Positions 56,702 through 64,000 of a stretch of DNA of 64,000 nt are shown one piece after another. The notes under the pieces are model-generated. The model worked only from the letters and a program-made list of their open reading frames with translations, was not told the DNA's origin and did no database searches. Position numbers and translations under genes: made by a program. The first letter of the stretch is position 1. Each line of letters starts with the position of its first letter. Source of the DNA: Azospirillum oryzae (lineage in GTDB: Bacteria; Pseudomonadota; Alphaproteobacteria; Azospirillales; Azospirillaceae); the NCBI RefSeq assembly GCF_900177515.1, contig NZ_FXAK01000007.1, forward strand, positions 728,501 to 792,500, in the 5' to 3' direction.

Positions 56702-57211
56702 TCAGACGGGAATGTCGCCGAACACCCGGCCGTCGGGACCGGTCGGCCCCCCAGGAGAGGTGCCGGAACCGGTGCCGGGCGTCATGGTGCCCTTCAGCCA
56801 GCGGGCGAACTGGCGGTCGGCGGTGTTGATGTGCAGCATCAGCCACTGCGGCAGGAATTCGGCAAGGCTCCGCCGCATCTCCTCGTCCGCCACCTCGCCT
56901 GAGGCGAAGGCATGCACGCGGTCCCAGGCGAGCTGGTGCTGGCCGATATGGTCGTCGAGGAAGGGATAGCCCGCCTCCTCCATCACCTGCTGTTCGTCGG
57001 CGAAATGCGACTCGGTGTAGGCGACGGCGGCGGCCAGCGTGCTGCGCATCTCCTCGGCCGGCCGGCCTTCGGTGACGGCGTGTTCGAAGGCCTGGACCAG
57101 CGCGATCCACTCCCGGTGCTGCTCGTCGATGGAGTTGACGCCCAGGACCAGATCGTCGCTCCAGACGAGGCGGCCGTAATCGACGGTGTCGTTGCTCTCG
57201 CTGTCGATCAT
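56702..57211 (-). CDS. bacteriohemerythrin
   Basis: 169-residue O2-binding di-iron protein. The seven expected ligands are all present: H32 (IDEQHREW), H69 and E73 (SHFADEQ), H88 and H92 (DDHIGQHQ), H127 and D132 (LHINTAD). A Gly/Pro-rich C-terminal tail of about 30 residues follows. Expected role: oxygen sensing, storage or delivery, often with chemotaxis; a chemoreceptor gene lies 193 bases upstream on the same strand. ATG 57211 is used. Confidence 0.93.
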   Translation of the reverse strand: MIDSESNDTVDYGRLVWSDDLVLGVNSIDEQHREWIALVQAFEHAVTEGRPAEEMRSTLAAAVAYTESHFADEQQVMEEAGYPFLDDHIGQHQLAWDRVHAFASGEVADEEMRRSLAEFLPQWLMLHINTADRQFARWLKGTMTPGTGSGTSPGGPTGPDGRVFGDIPV

Positions 57212-57404
57212 GGCGGGGCCCAATTTCGGTCGGAGGGGGCGGCGGTCGAAGGTGCATCCGGCGGACGTAACCCGCAGAGCCTGCGGCGGCCGGAGACTTC
57301 CTAGTGTCCCCGGCCGCAACCGGCAAGCGTAGGCTTTGCTACCTTTTGCCCCACCCCCCTTACTATTCCAGGCCGTGACGGGACCGGACCGGACCGTGCC
57401 GGGA

Positions 57405-59111
57405 TCAGACCTTGCCGCGCACGCTGCCGAGGAAGCGGTCGACCTGCGCGTGCAGCAGTTCGGCCTGCTTCGACAACTCCCCGGACGAGGAGAGCAGGCG
57501 GCTGGCGCCGCTTCCGGTCTCCGACGCCGCCTGCAGGACACCGCCGATCGAGGAGGAGACCTCGTTGGTTCCGGCCGCCGCCTGCTGGACGTTGCGGGCG
57601 ATCTCCATCGTGGCGGCGTTCTGTCCGTCCACCGCCTGGGCGATGGTACCGACGATGACGTTCACCTCGCCGATGGTGGCGGCGATGCTCTGGATCGCCT
57701 GGACCGCGTCGGCGGTCGCCGTCTGGATCTCGGCGATCTGCTGCGAGATGTCGCCGGTGGCCTTGGCGGTCTGGTTGGCCAAGCTCTTCACCTCGCTGGC
57801 GACCACGGCGAAGCCCTTGCCCGCCTCGCCGGCGCGCGCCGCCTCGATGGTCGCGTTCAGCGCCAGCAGGTTGGTCTGACCGGCGATGGAGTTGATGAGG
57901 TTCACCACGTCGCCGATCTGGTTCGCCTTGGACGACAGGCCGTCGACGATGCGGTTGGTGCCGTCGGCCTGATCGGCCGCCTGCTTGGCCTTGCGGCTGC
58001 TCTCGCCGATCTGCCGGCCGATCTCGGCGATGGAGGCGGCCAGTTCCTCGGCGGCGGCGGCCACGGTCTGGACATTGACCGACGCCTGTTCCGATGCGGC
58101 GGCGACGGTGGTCGCCTGCGTTTCGGTATGGTCGGCGGTCGTCGCCAGCGACTGCGCCAGGGATCGCACCTCGGTGGAGGAGGAGGCGACGCTGTCGACC
58201 ACGCCCTTCACCTCGCTTTCGAACCGGTCGGCCAGCGCCGCCATCTCGGCATGCTTGCGCTCCTCGGCGGCATGTTCGGCCTCGGCCTGGCGGCGGCGGA
58301 AGGCGTCGGCCTCCACGGCGTTGGCCTTGAACACCTCGACGGCGCCGGTGATCTGCCCGATCTCGTCCTTGGCCTCTGACGGCGGAACGGCGACGCTCAG
58401 GTCGCCCTTGGCCAGCGTCAGCATCGCGTCGGTCAGCCGGCGAAGCGGACGCAGGGCCGCCACCGTCCACAGCCCGAAGGCGCCGGACAGCAGCAGGGCG
58501 GCGGCGCACAGCGACAGCATCAGCGTCTGGAATCCGCTGGCGACGGTGCGGGCGCGGGCGGCGATCTGCTGGTTCTTGTGCTCCTGCAGGTCGATGAAGG
58601 CGTTGATGCGCTTCAGCCATTCGGTGAAGGCGGGCCGGGCGTCCTGCATCAGGGCCTTCTGCGCGGCGGCCATGTCACCCGCCTTGCGCGCGGCGATGAC
58701 CGCCTTGAGCGCCGGCAGGGTCTTCGCTTCCATCTCCTTGATGCCGGCGAGCATGGCCCGCTCCTCCGGCTCGATGTCGGACATGGTCGCGAACATGGCG
58801 TCGAGCGGCTTGGCCGCCTGGTCATAGAAGGCGGCCAGCCGGTCGATGTCGGCCAGGACGGCGGACAGCGTCGCCGCATCGCTGGTCAGCACCACGTCGC
58901 GGAGCGCAATCGCGCGGTCATGCACGCTGCCGCGGAAATTGATGGCATAGCGCTGCTTGACGCTGTTCACGTCGTTGATCCGGGTGAGATCGGAATCGAT
59001 CTTCCGCACCTCGCGGACCCCGATGACGGTCAGGCTGATCAGAAGCACAAGCACCGCGCCGAAGCCGAGGAACAGCCGTGCGCGTATGGTGGCGTGCCGT
59101 GGAAGGAGCAT
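57405..59111 (-). CDS. methyl-accepting chemotaxis protein
   Basis: 568 residues. TM1 near 12-32, a four-helix-bundle-like periplasmic sensor (about 35-190), TM2 near 191-213, HAMP to about 265, then the signalling domain with the conserved tip [20 protein letters not shown]. No C-terminal CheR-binding pentapeptide. The sensor is of the 4HB_MCP type, ligand unknown. Possible functional link to the hemerythrin downstream. Confidence 0.93.
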   Translation of the reverse strand: MLLPRHATIRARLFLGFGAVLVLLISLTVIGVREVRKIDSDLTRINDVNSVKQRYAINFRGSVHDRAIALRDVVLTSDAATLSAVLADIDRLAAFYDQAAKPLDAMFATMSDIEPEERAMLAGIKEMEAKTLPALKAVIAARKAGDMAAAQKALMQDARPAFTEWLKRINAFIDLQEHKNQQIAARARTVASGFQTLMLSLCAAALLLSGAFGLWTVAALRPLRRLTDAMLTLAKGDLSVAVPPSEAKDEIGQITGAVEVFKANAVEADAFRRRQAEAEHAAEERKHAEMAALADRFESEVKGVVDSVASSSTEVRSLAQSLATTADHTETQATTVAAASEQASVNVQTVAAAAEELAASIAEIGRQIGESSRKAKQAADQADGTNRIVDGLSSKANQIGDVVNLINSIAGQTNLLALNATIEAARAGEAGKGFAVVASEVKSLANQTAKATGDISQQIAEIQTATADAVQAIQSIAATIGEVNVIVGTIAQAVDGQNAATMEIARNVQQAAAGTNEVSSSIGGVLQAASETGSGASRLLSSSGELSKQAELLHAQVDRFLGSVRGKV

Positions 59112-59357
59112 GTCGGCGGGATCCCGTCAAAGTTGGCCCGGATGGGCAATGAAAGAACTCTAACCCGGAAGTCGTTACCTTTTCGGGTTAGTCAGTTTGT
59201 ATCGCACAGTGCAAGCGGCAAGCCCGGCGCGACGTCGGCGTCGGAAAAAATATGTCCTAAAAATGGCATGGGACTCGGGGCCGGTTGCGGATCGCGGACT
59301 GGGCCGCAATATGCGGTGGCTGGAGACCGCCCCGCAGAAACTGTCTTGGATTCCCAG

Positions 59358-60980
59358 ATGCCGCTCCTGTCCGCGCCTTCCCGCTCCCGCAGACTGTCGC
59401 GCCTGCTGGCGTTGGCCCTGCTTCCGGCCCTGCTGATGCCGCCGCTGGTCCCCGGTTCCGCCGCCGCGGCGGACCGGCCGGAAGGCGGCACGACCGAAGC
59501 GGGAAAGGCGGACGCGGCAAAGCCGGCCGACCCCAATTCCGAAGGCCGCAAATCCGACGGGCTCCAGGGCTTCGACCCCCAGCGCAGCGTCACCCGGCAC
59601 AGCCTGCCGCTGCCGGGCGGGGCGCTGGCCTACAGCGCGACGGCCGAGTTCCTGCCGCTTCGCGATGGCGCGAAGGAGGAACTGGCGGCCCGCATCTTCA
59701 CGGTGTCCTACACCGCCGAACCGGCCGAATCGAAGAATCCATCCGAGGGGCCGCGTCCGGTCACCTTCGTCTTCAACGGCGGACCGGGGGCGGCATCGGC
59801 CTATATGCATCTGGGCGCCGCCGGCCCCAAGGTCGTCGCCTTCGGGCCGGACGGAACCCTGCCGCGACCGCCGGCGCCGCTGGTCGACAATCCCGACAGC
59901 TGGCTGGCCTTCACCGATCTGGTCTTCATCGATCCGGTCGGCACCGGCTACAGCCGCGGGCTGAAGCCGGACGAGGATGAGAAGCGCTTCTGGTCGGTGG
60001 AGGGCGACGCCCGGTCGATGGCCGAGATCGTCCGTCTTTGGCTGACCCGCAATGGCCGCTGGTCGTCGCCGACCTTCCTGGCGGGGGAGAGCTATGGCGG
60101 CTTCCGCATCGCCAGGATGGCGGACGAGCTGATCGAACGGGTCGGGCTTGCGGTGAACGGCCTGATCCTGGTCTCCCCCGTCGTCGATTTTGCCGCCATC
60201 GACGAGGACGGCATCCTCGGCCCGGCGCTGAAGCTGCCGTCGATGGCCGCCTCCGCCGCGGCGCTGGGGCGTGCGGCCGGCACGCCGGAACAGGCGGCCG
60301 AAGCGGCGGAACGCTTCGCGCTCGGCCCTTACCTGACCGGGCTGGCCCGGCTCGACTACGGCCGGCTCGACGCGGAAAAGGACGTCTTCGCCGAGGTGGC
60401 GCGCATCACCGGCCTGCCGGTGGAAATGGTGCGGCGCCAGCGCGGGCGCATTCCGATGGGCGTCTTCACGCGCGAGCTTCTGCGCGACCGGGAGCAGGTC
60501 CTCAGCATCTATGACGGGACCTTCACCGCGCCCGACCCCGATCCGGGGGCGCCGCGCGTGCCGTTCGACCCCTTCCTGAAGGGCACGATCCCGACCTACA
60601 CCACGGCCTTCGCCGCCTATGTCCACGACGCGCTCGGGGTGCGGACGGACACGCCTTACCGGCTGCTCAGCGACCGGGTGAACCGGAACTGGGACTGGCC
60701 GCGCATGACGGTGCCGAGCGCCGTGGACGCGCTGCAGACGGCATTGACCCTGCAGCCGGCGCTGCGGGTGCTGATCGTCCATGGCCGCACCGACCTGATC
60801 ACGCCCTACATGGCGTCGCGCTGGGTCGCGTCCAGGCTGGAGCTGCCGGAGGGGGAACGCGGCCGGGTTTCGGTGACGGTGCATCCCGGCGGCCACATGA
60901 TGTACACGCGGGCGGAGGGGCGGGCGGCGCTGGCCGCCGACGCCCGGGCGCTGATCGCGGAGGCCCTGCGGCGGCGCTGA
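59358..60980 (+). CDS. exported serine carboxypeptidase (S10-type alpha/beta hydrolase)
   Basis: 540 residues with a signal peptide (LSRLLALALLPALLMPPLVPG, cleavage near AAAA). Catalytic triad: Ser near 245 in GESYGG, Asp near 478 in HGRTDLITPY, His near 513 in HPGGHMMY. GGPGAASAYMHLGAAGPK forms the oxyanion/cap region. Family members remove C-terminal residues in acid conditions; substrate unknown. ATG 59358 is first after a 246-base gap; SD is weak. Confidence 0.9.
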   Translation: MPLLSAPSRSRRLSRLLALALLPALLMPPLVPGSAAAADRPEGGTTEAGKADAAKPADPNSEGRKSDGLQGFDPQRSVTRHSLPLPGGALAYSATAEFLPLRDGAKEELAARIFTVSYTAEPAESKNPSEGPRPVTFVFNGGPGAASAYMHLGAAGPKVVAFGPDGTLPRPPAPLVDNPDSWLAFTDLVFIDPVGTGYSRGLKPDEDEKRFWSVEGDARSMAEIVRLWLTRNGRWSSPTFLAGESYGGFRIARMADELIERVGLAVNGLILVSPVVDFAAIDEDGILGPALKLPSMAASAAALGRAAGTPEQAAEAAERFALGPYLTGLARLDYGRLDAEKDVFAEVARITGLPVEMVRRQRGRIPMGVFTRELLRDREQVLSIYDGTFTAPDPDPGAPRVPFDPFLKGTIPTYTTAFAAYVHDALGVRTDTPYRLLSDRVNRNWDWPRMTVPSAVDALQTALTLQPALRVLIVHGRTDLITPYMASRWVASRLELPEGERGRVSVTVHPGGHMMYTRAEGRAALAADARALIAEALRRR

Positions 60981-60985
60981 CCGGC

Positions 60986-61015
60986 GCCAAGCCGGTTGGG
61001 GCCAAGCCGGTTGGG
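60986..61015. repeat. 15-bp perfect tandem repeat after S10 gene
   Basis: GCCAAGCCGGTTGGG occurs twice back to back, just after the peptidase stop and before the terminator. Confidence 0.7.
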
Positions 61016-61029
61016 GAAGTCCACAAAGG

Positions 61030-61061
61030 AAAAGGGGCGCCCCGGCGGGGGCGCCCCTTTT
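61030..61061. terminator. bidirectional rho-independent terminator
   Basis: Perfect 13-bp stem AAAAGGGGCGCCC / GGGCGCCCCTTTT with a 6-base loop between convergent S10 peptidase and flagellin genes. A and T runs on both flanks allow it to serve both. Confidence 0.93.
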
Positions 61062-61085
61062 CGTGTGATCGGTTGCCGTTCCGGA

Positions 61086-62948
61086 TCAGAACAGGCGCAG
61101 GATCGACTGCTGCGACTGGTTGGCGAGCGAGAGGGCGATGGTGCCCAGCTGCTGGCGGGTCTGCAGCATCAGCAGGCTGGCGCCTTCCTCGTTCTGGTCG
61201 GCCAGCGTCAGCTTGCTGGCGCCTTCCGTCAGCACGTCGCTGAACTCCTTGGTGAAGCTCTCGCGGGTCGTGATGATGTTCAGGTTGGTCGACAGGTTCT
61301 GCGACGCGGAGCGGATCGTCGCCTTGGCATGATCCAGGCCGGCGACCGCCTTGTCGATGTCGGCGCGGTCCATCCAGCCGTTCTGCGCCGCATCCATCTG
61401 CAGGCCCTGGCCGCTGGTCGACAGGTTGACCGCGTTCACCGTGATCGAGTTGGTGTTGCGCTCGTTGAGCTGGACGGTGATGTCGTTCGACGTGTTGGCG
61501 TCGGAGATCTGCTTGGTGACGATGTTGGCCGAGCAGTTCGCCGAGGCGGCCTGCTTGATGGTCTTGGCGTCGACGTTCAGGCGCACCGTGCCGCTGTCGA
61601 AGGTGAAGGACTGCTCGCCGCCGTCCAGCTTGCCGTCGCCGCGGCTGTTCATACCGTCGCGGGTGACCTGGGCGCCGTTGGAGTTGGTGACCTGGATTTG
61701 CAGGTCGACCTTCTTCTCGATGGTCGAGATGCCGTTGCCCTGGTTGTTCGCCGCTTCCAGCAGGCGGCGGTCGACCGTGAAGGACACGATCGTGCCCGAC
61801 GCGAAGCTCTCCGAGATCTTCTTGGTCAGCGCGTTGGTCGCGCTGGTCGTCACCGTCATCTCGCGAACCACGCCGGCCGTGGTGTTGCCGGTCAGGGTGA
61901 TGGTGCCGCTGGTGCCGATGGACGCGGTGGCGACATCCTTGCCGGCCAGACGACCGCCGCTGGCGATTGCGTTGCTGATCGAGGCCTGCAGCCGGGTCGC
62001 GACGTTGAGGGCGGCGTTCTGGCCGACGGAGACGTCGCCGCTGGTGGCGGTGTAGCTGAAGGACTGGCCTTCCACCGTGATCGAGAAGATGTCGCCTTCC
62101 TCGATGGTGCCGCTGACGTTCACCGTCGACACCTGCGGCACGCCCGAGGTCGCCGCCGTCTGCAGTTTGGCTTCGATCGTCTGGGTGTTGTCGAAGTAGG
62201 AGATCGTGCGGCTTTCGTCGCCGTCCTTGACGATGAAGTCGCGGGTGCGGCCGTTGGCGCCGCGCACCTCGATCTGGACGTCGGAGAAGCTGCCCAGCGT
62301 GCTCGACATCGTGCCCGACAGCTTCAGACCGACGAGGCCGTGCGCGTTCTCCGCGGTGGAGATGTCGGCGGTCTTGCCCTCGACCGAACCGTCACCCTTG
62401 ATGCGGATGGCGTAGGTGTCGGCGGAGATCACGTTGGTGACGCGGGCGTTGTCGACGCCGACGATGGTGTTGACGGCGGCACGGGACGCGCTGGTGCTGT
62501 CCATGCTCATGCCGTTGCCGTTGATCAGGTTCTTGCCCTGATAGCCGCTGTCGGCGGCCAGCTTGTCGATCTGGTCCTTCAGGGTATTGAACTGCGAGGC
62601 CAGCGACTTGCGGGTGGCGATGGAGGCGGCGTCGTTGCCCAGAGCCGCGTAGGCGGCGGTGGTCAGGCCCTTGGCCTGATCGACCAGCGAGTCGATGGAG
62701 GTCAGGCCCTTGTCGGCGGCCTGGATCGTGCTGATCGACTGACCCATCGCGTCCTTCAGCGACGTCAGGTCGCCGGCGCGCTGGTTCAGGCCCTTGGCGG
62801 CGAAGAAGGAGGTGGGACCATCGAGAGCCGAATTGATCTTGTTACCCGTCGACAGGATGTTCTGCTTCTTGTCGATCTGCGACTGCGTGCTCTGCAGCTG
62901 CAGCAGGTTGGTGCGCATCGAGGCGGTCAGGGTCACATTTCCGGCCAT
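61086..62948 (-). CDS. flagellin
   Basis: 620-residue structural subunit of the flagellar filament. Terminal D0/D1 regions are clear (LTASMRTNLLQLQSTQSQID at the N-terminus; NEEGASLLMLQTRQQLGTIA near the C-terminus, ending SLANQSQQSILRLF). The central 350 residues are a variable Ser/Thr-rich beta domain (TITLTGNTTAGVVR, SGTIVSFTVDRR), a typical glycosylation target. Unusually it has one Cys (ASANCSAN). Strong SD AGAAGGAGAC. Length and N-terminus are similar to Azospirillum lateral flagellin, but I cannot decide polar or lateral. Confidence 0.95.
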   Translation of the reverse strand: MAGNVTLTASMRTNLLQLQSTQSQIDKKQNILSTGNKINSALDGPTSFFAAKGLNQRAGDLTSLKDAMGQSISTIQAADKGLTSIDSLVDQAKGLTTAAYAALGNDAASIATRKSLASQFNTLKDQIDKLAADSGYQGKNLINGNGMSMDSTSASRAAVNTIVGVDNARVTNVISADTYAIRIKGDGSVEGKTADISTAENAHGLVGLKLSGTMSSTLGSFSDVQIEVRGANGRTRDFIVKDGDESRTISYFDNTQTIEAKLQTAATSGVPQVSTVNVSGTIEEGDIFSITVEGQSFSYTATSGDVSVGQNAALNVATRLQASISNAIASGGRLAGKDVATASIGTSGTITLTGNTTAGVVREMTVTTSATNALTKKISESFASGTIVSFTVDRRLLEAANNQGNGISTIEKKVDLQIQVTNSNGAQVTRDGMNSRGDGKLDGGEQSFTFDSGTVRLNVDAKTIKQAASANCSANIVTKQISDANTSNDITVQLNERNTNSITVNAVNLSTSGQGLQMDAAQNGWMDRADIDKAVAGLDHAKATIRSASQNLSTNLNIITTRESFTKEFSDVLTEGASKLTLADQNEEGASLLMLQTRQQLGTIALSLANQSQQSILRLF

Positions 62949-63314
62949 GGTCCTAGTCTCCTTCTGAGGCTGTCCCCGCCCCTGGTCATTTGACCGGCGA
63001 GGCAACGTGCGTTTTCCTGACACCACTCTTTCAAGCGCCGTGCCAACTCGTGTGGTGTGACATAAGTCACTGATTTCGCTATGAAATAAAAATAGGTCGG
63101 CAAAAAGGGCAGGGTTGGGCCCAAGGGTTCGGGCCCGGCGTCCGAAAAAGTTTCCCGGAATCTTTTGCCGCTGACGGACGGTTCTGCCGGGATGCCGGGC
63201 GGCAAGAATCTTCCCTCCGCCCCGCAGGCACGGCTATGGTCGGGCTCCAAACCACGTCCCAAACATCGAACGCATGGCCCCGACGCGGGCCAAAGCAGGG
63301 AAGGGAGAAGCATC
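62949..63314. other. divergent region between flagellin and RidA
   Basis: 366 bases with locally lower GC near 63055-63110. It holds the candidate sigma-54 site (separate entry) and the RidA SD AGGGAGAA. No gene with coding character was found. Confidence 0.6.
63031..63045 (-). promoter_or_regulatory. candidate sigma-54 promoter of flagellin
   Basis: Minus-strand TGGCACG-GCGC-TTGA: matches the -24/-12 consensus (TGGCACG-N4-TTGC) with one change at the -12 C. It would start transcription about 70 bases before the ATG. Flagellin promoters are often sigma-28, so this is a candidate only. Confidence 0.35.
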
Positions 63315-63782
63315 ATGACCGGTCGGATCGACGCACGCCTGGCGGAACTGGGCATCGAGTTGCCGCAGGCCGCCGCCCCGGTGGCCGCCTATGTGCCCTA
63401 TACCCGTTCGGGCAATACCCTCTACATCTCGGGCCAGGTCACGGTCTGGAACGGCGAGCGCAAGTTCGTCGGCAAGGTCGGCCAGGACTTCACGGTCGAA
63501 CAGGGCAAGGAAGCCGCACGCCTGTGCGCGCTGAACATCCTGGCCCAGGCCAAGGCCGCGCTGGGCGGCGACCTCGACCGCGTCACCCGCGTGCTGCGGC
63601 TGGGCGGCTTCGTCAATTCCGGCGCCGACTTCCACGACCACCCGCTGGTCATCAACGGCGCGTCGGAGCTGATGCGCGACGTCTTCGGCGAGGCCGGCCA
63701 GCATGCCCGCGCTGCCGTCGGCGCCCCGTCGCTGCCCGGCAACGTCGCGGTCGAGGTCGACGCGATCCTCGAAGTGGCCTGA
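63315..63782 (+). CDS. RidA family protein
   Basis: 155-residue cytoplasmic protein of the RidA/YjgF superfamily, which hydrolyses reactive enamine/imine intermediates. Family parts: AYVPYTRSGNTLYISGQVT, CALNILAQAKAALGGDLD, VTRVLRLGGFVNSGADFHDH and ARAAVGAPSLPGNVAVEVDA, the last containing the Arg and substrate-site Glu region. ATG 63315 follows AGGGAGAA. This member is slightly longer than RidA (about 130) at the N-terminus. Confidence 0.92.
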   Translation: MTGRIDARLAELGIELPQAAAPVAAYVPYTRSGNTLYISGQVTVWNGERKFVGKVGQDFTVEQGKEAARLCALNILAQAKAALGGDLDRVTRVLRLGGFVNSGADFHDHPLVINGASELMRDVFGEAGQHARAAVGAPSLPGNVAVEVDAILEVA

Positions 63783-63862
63783 TGCGTTTACGGCGGTGAC
63801 GGCGTCTTGCTGTAATGCGGCATGAAGCCTACCTCCTTGCCAGTGTTCAAGGAGACGCATGC

Positions 63863-64000
63863 ATGCCCGACGGCAACGATGCCATCACCGTCAAGGTTCT
63901 GACCGGGATCGGCGAGGCGGACCAGCAGGACTGGGACGCCTGCGCCGGTCCCGGCAATCCCTTCCTCTCCCACGCCTTTCTTCTGGCGCTGGAGGAGTCG
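63863..64000 (+). CDS. FemAB-like/COG3146 acyltransferase, 5' part only
   Basis: Begins at ATG 63863 with AAGGAG upstream and runs open to the window end (46 codons). The motif AGPGNPFLSHAFLLALEES is the start of the COG3146/DUF482 family, GNAT-fold FemAB-like acyltransferases. The rest lies outside. Function unknown, perhaps peptidyl or aminoacyl transfer. Confidence 0.8.
   Translation, partial: MPDGNDAITVKVLTGIGEADQQDWDACAGPGNPFLSHAFLLALEES

Noticed and set aside
60996-62993. 665-codon plus-strand frame opposite flagellin
   Set aside because: Antisense shadow; Gly/Val/Asp-rich repeats arise from flagellin codons.

Overview
The window is high-GC chromosomal DNA from an alphaproteobacterium. 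The combination of paired phasins, ClpS-ClpA, an ileS-lspA-DUF3035-M16-M16 run, an MmcB protein, many sensor kinases and a large flagellin fits the Rhodospirillales and looks most like Azospirillum. That assignment is inferred from gene content and protein style only; no rRNA was available. I see no rRNA, tRNA, IS element, prophage or CRISPR array. The window opens just before ugpA and ends inside a FemAB-like acyltransferase gene.

Layout. 0-9 kb: ugpAEC uptake genes, an SDHAF4-like protein, HtpX protease, a DHH phosphoesterase, a protein of unknown family, a DMT exporter, CobD, an exported ankyrin protein, a 52-residue CydP-like membrane protein and a stress-type glycine-zipper protein. 9.6-19 kb: a minus-strand operon of sensor kinase, complex hybrid kinase and a Tat-exported DUF1329 protein, divergent from a STAS / HATPase / REC-PP2C partner-switching cassette. 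19-24.5 kb: NAD kinase, clpS-clpA, and two phasin genes with near-identical promoters and a shared candidate PhaR operator. 24.8-31 kb: an isolated Anbu proteasome-like protease, a lipoprotein, a PBP5-type carboxypeptidase with SPOR domain, a REC-HPt protein, mmcB and a PAS kinase.

31-41.6 kb: two SHDLRQP-type histidine kinases, a MaoC-Pta fusion with acetate kinase, an AmpR/GcvA-type LysR regulator, a small membrane protein and pgi. 41.8-49 kb: a 55-residue conserved-looking small protein, then ileS, lspA, a DUF3035 lipoprotein and an active/inactive M16 protease pair, with a long inverted repeat between ileS and lspA. 49.4-55.9 kb: a five-gene glycan-transfer operon (GT10-like, unassigned transferase, TPR-OGT/SPINDLY type, GT7-like, FkbM methyltransferase). 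55.9-64 kb: pyrE, bacteriohemerythrin, a chemoreceptor, an S10-type carboxypeptidase, a 620-residue flagellin, RidA and the partial acyltransferase.

How the parts fit. The most coherent regulatory picture is the phasin pair: each has a 17-bp-spaced sigma-70-like promoter with the same 13-mer placed at or just after the predicted start, and a variant of that 13-mer appears again upstream of a CHASE-domain kinase. The glycan operon lies 5 kb from the flagellin gene and contains a soluble OGT-type enzyme, so flagellin or surface-protein glycosylation is a reasonable but unproven role. Five histidine kinases, one chemoreceptor, a hemerythrin and a partner-switching cassette point to a free-living, motile, redox-sensing lifestyle.
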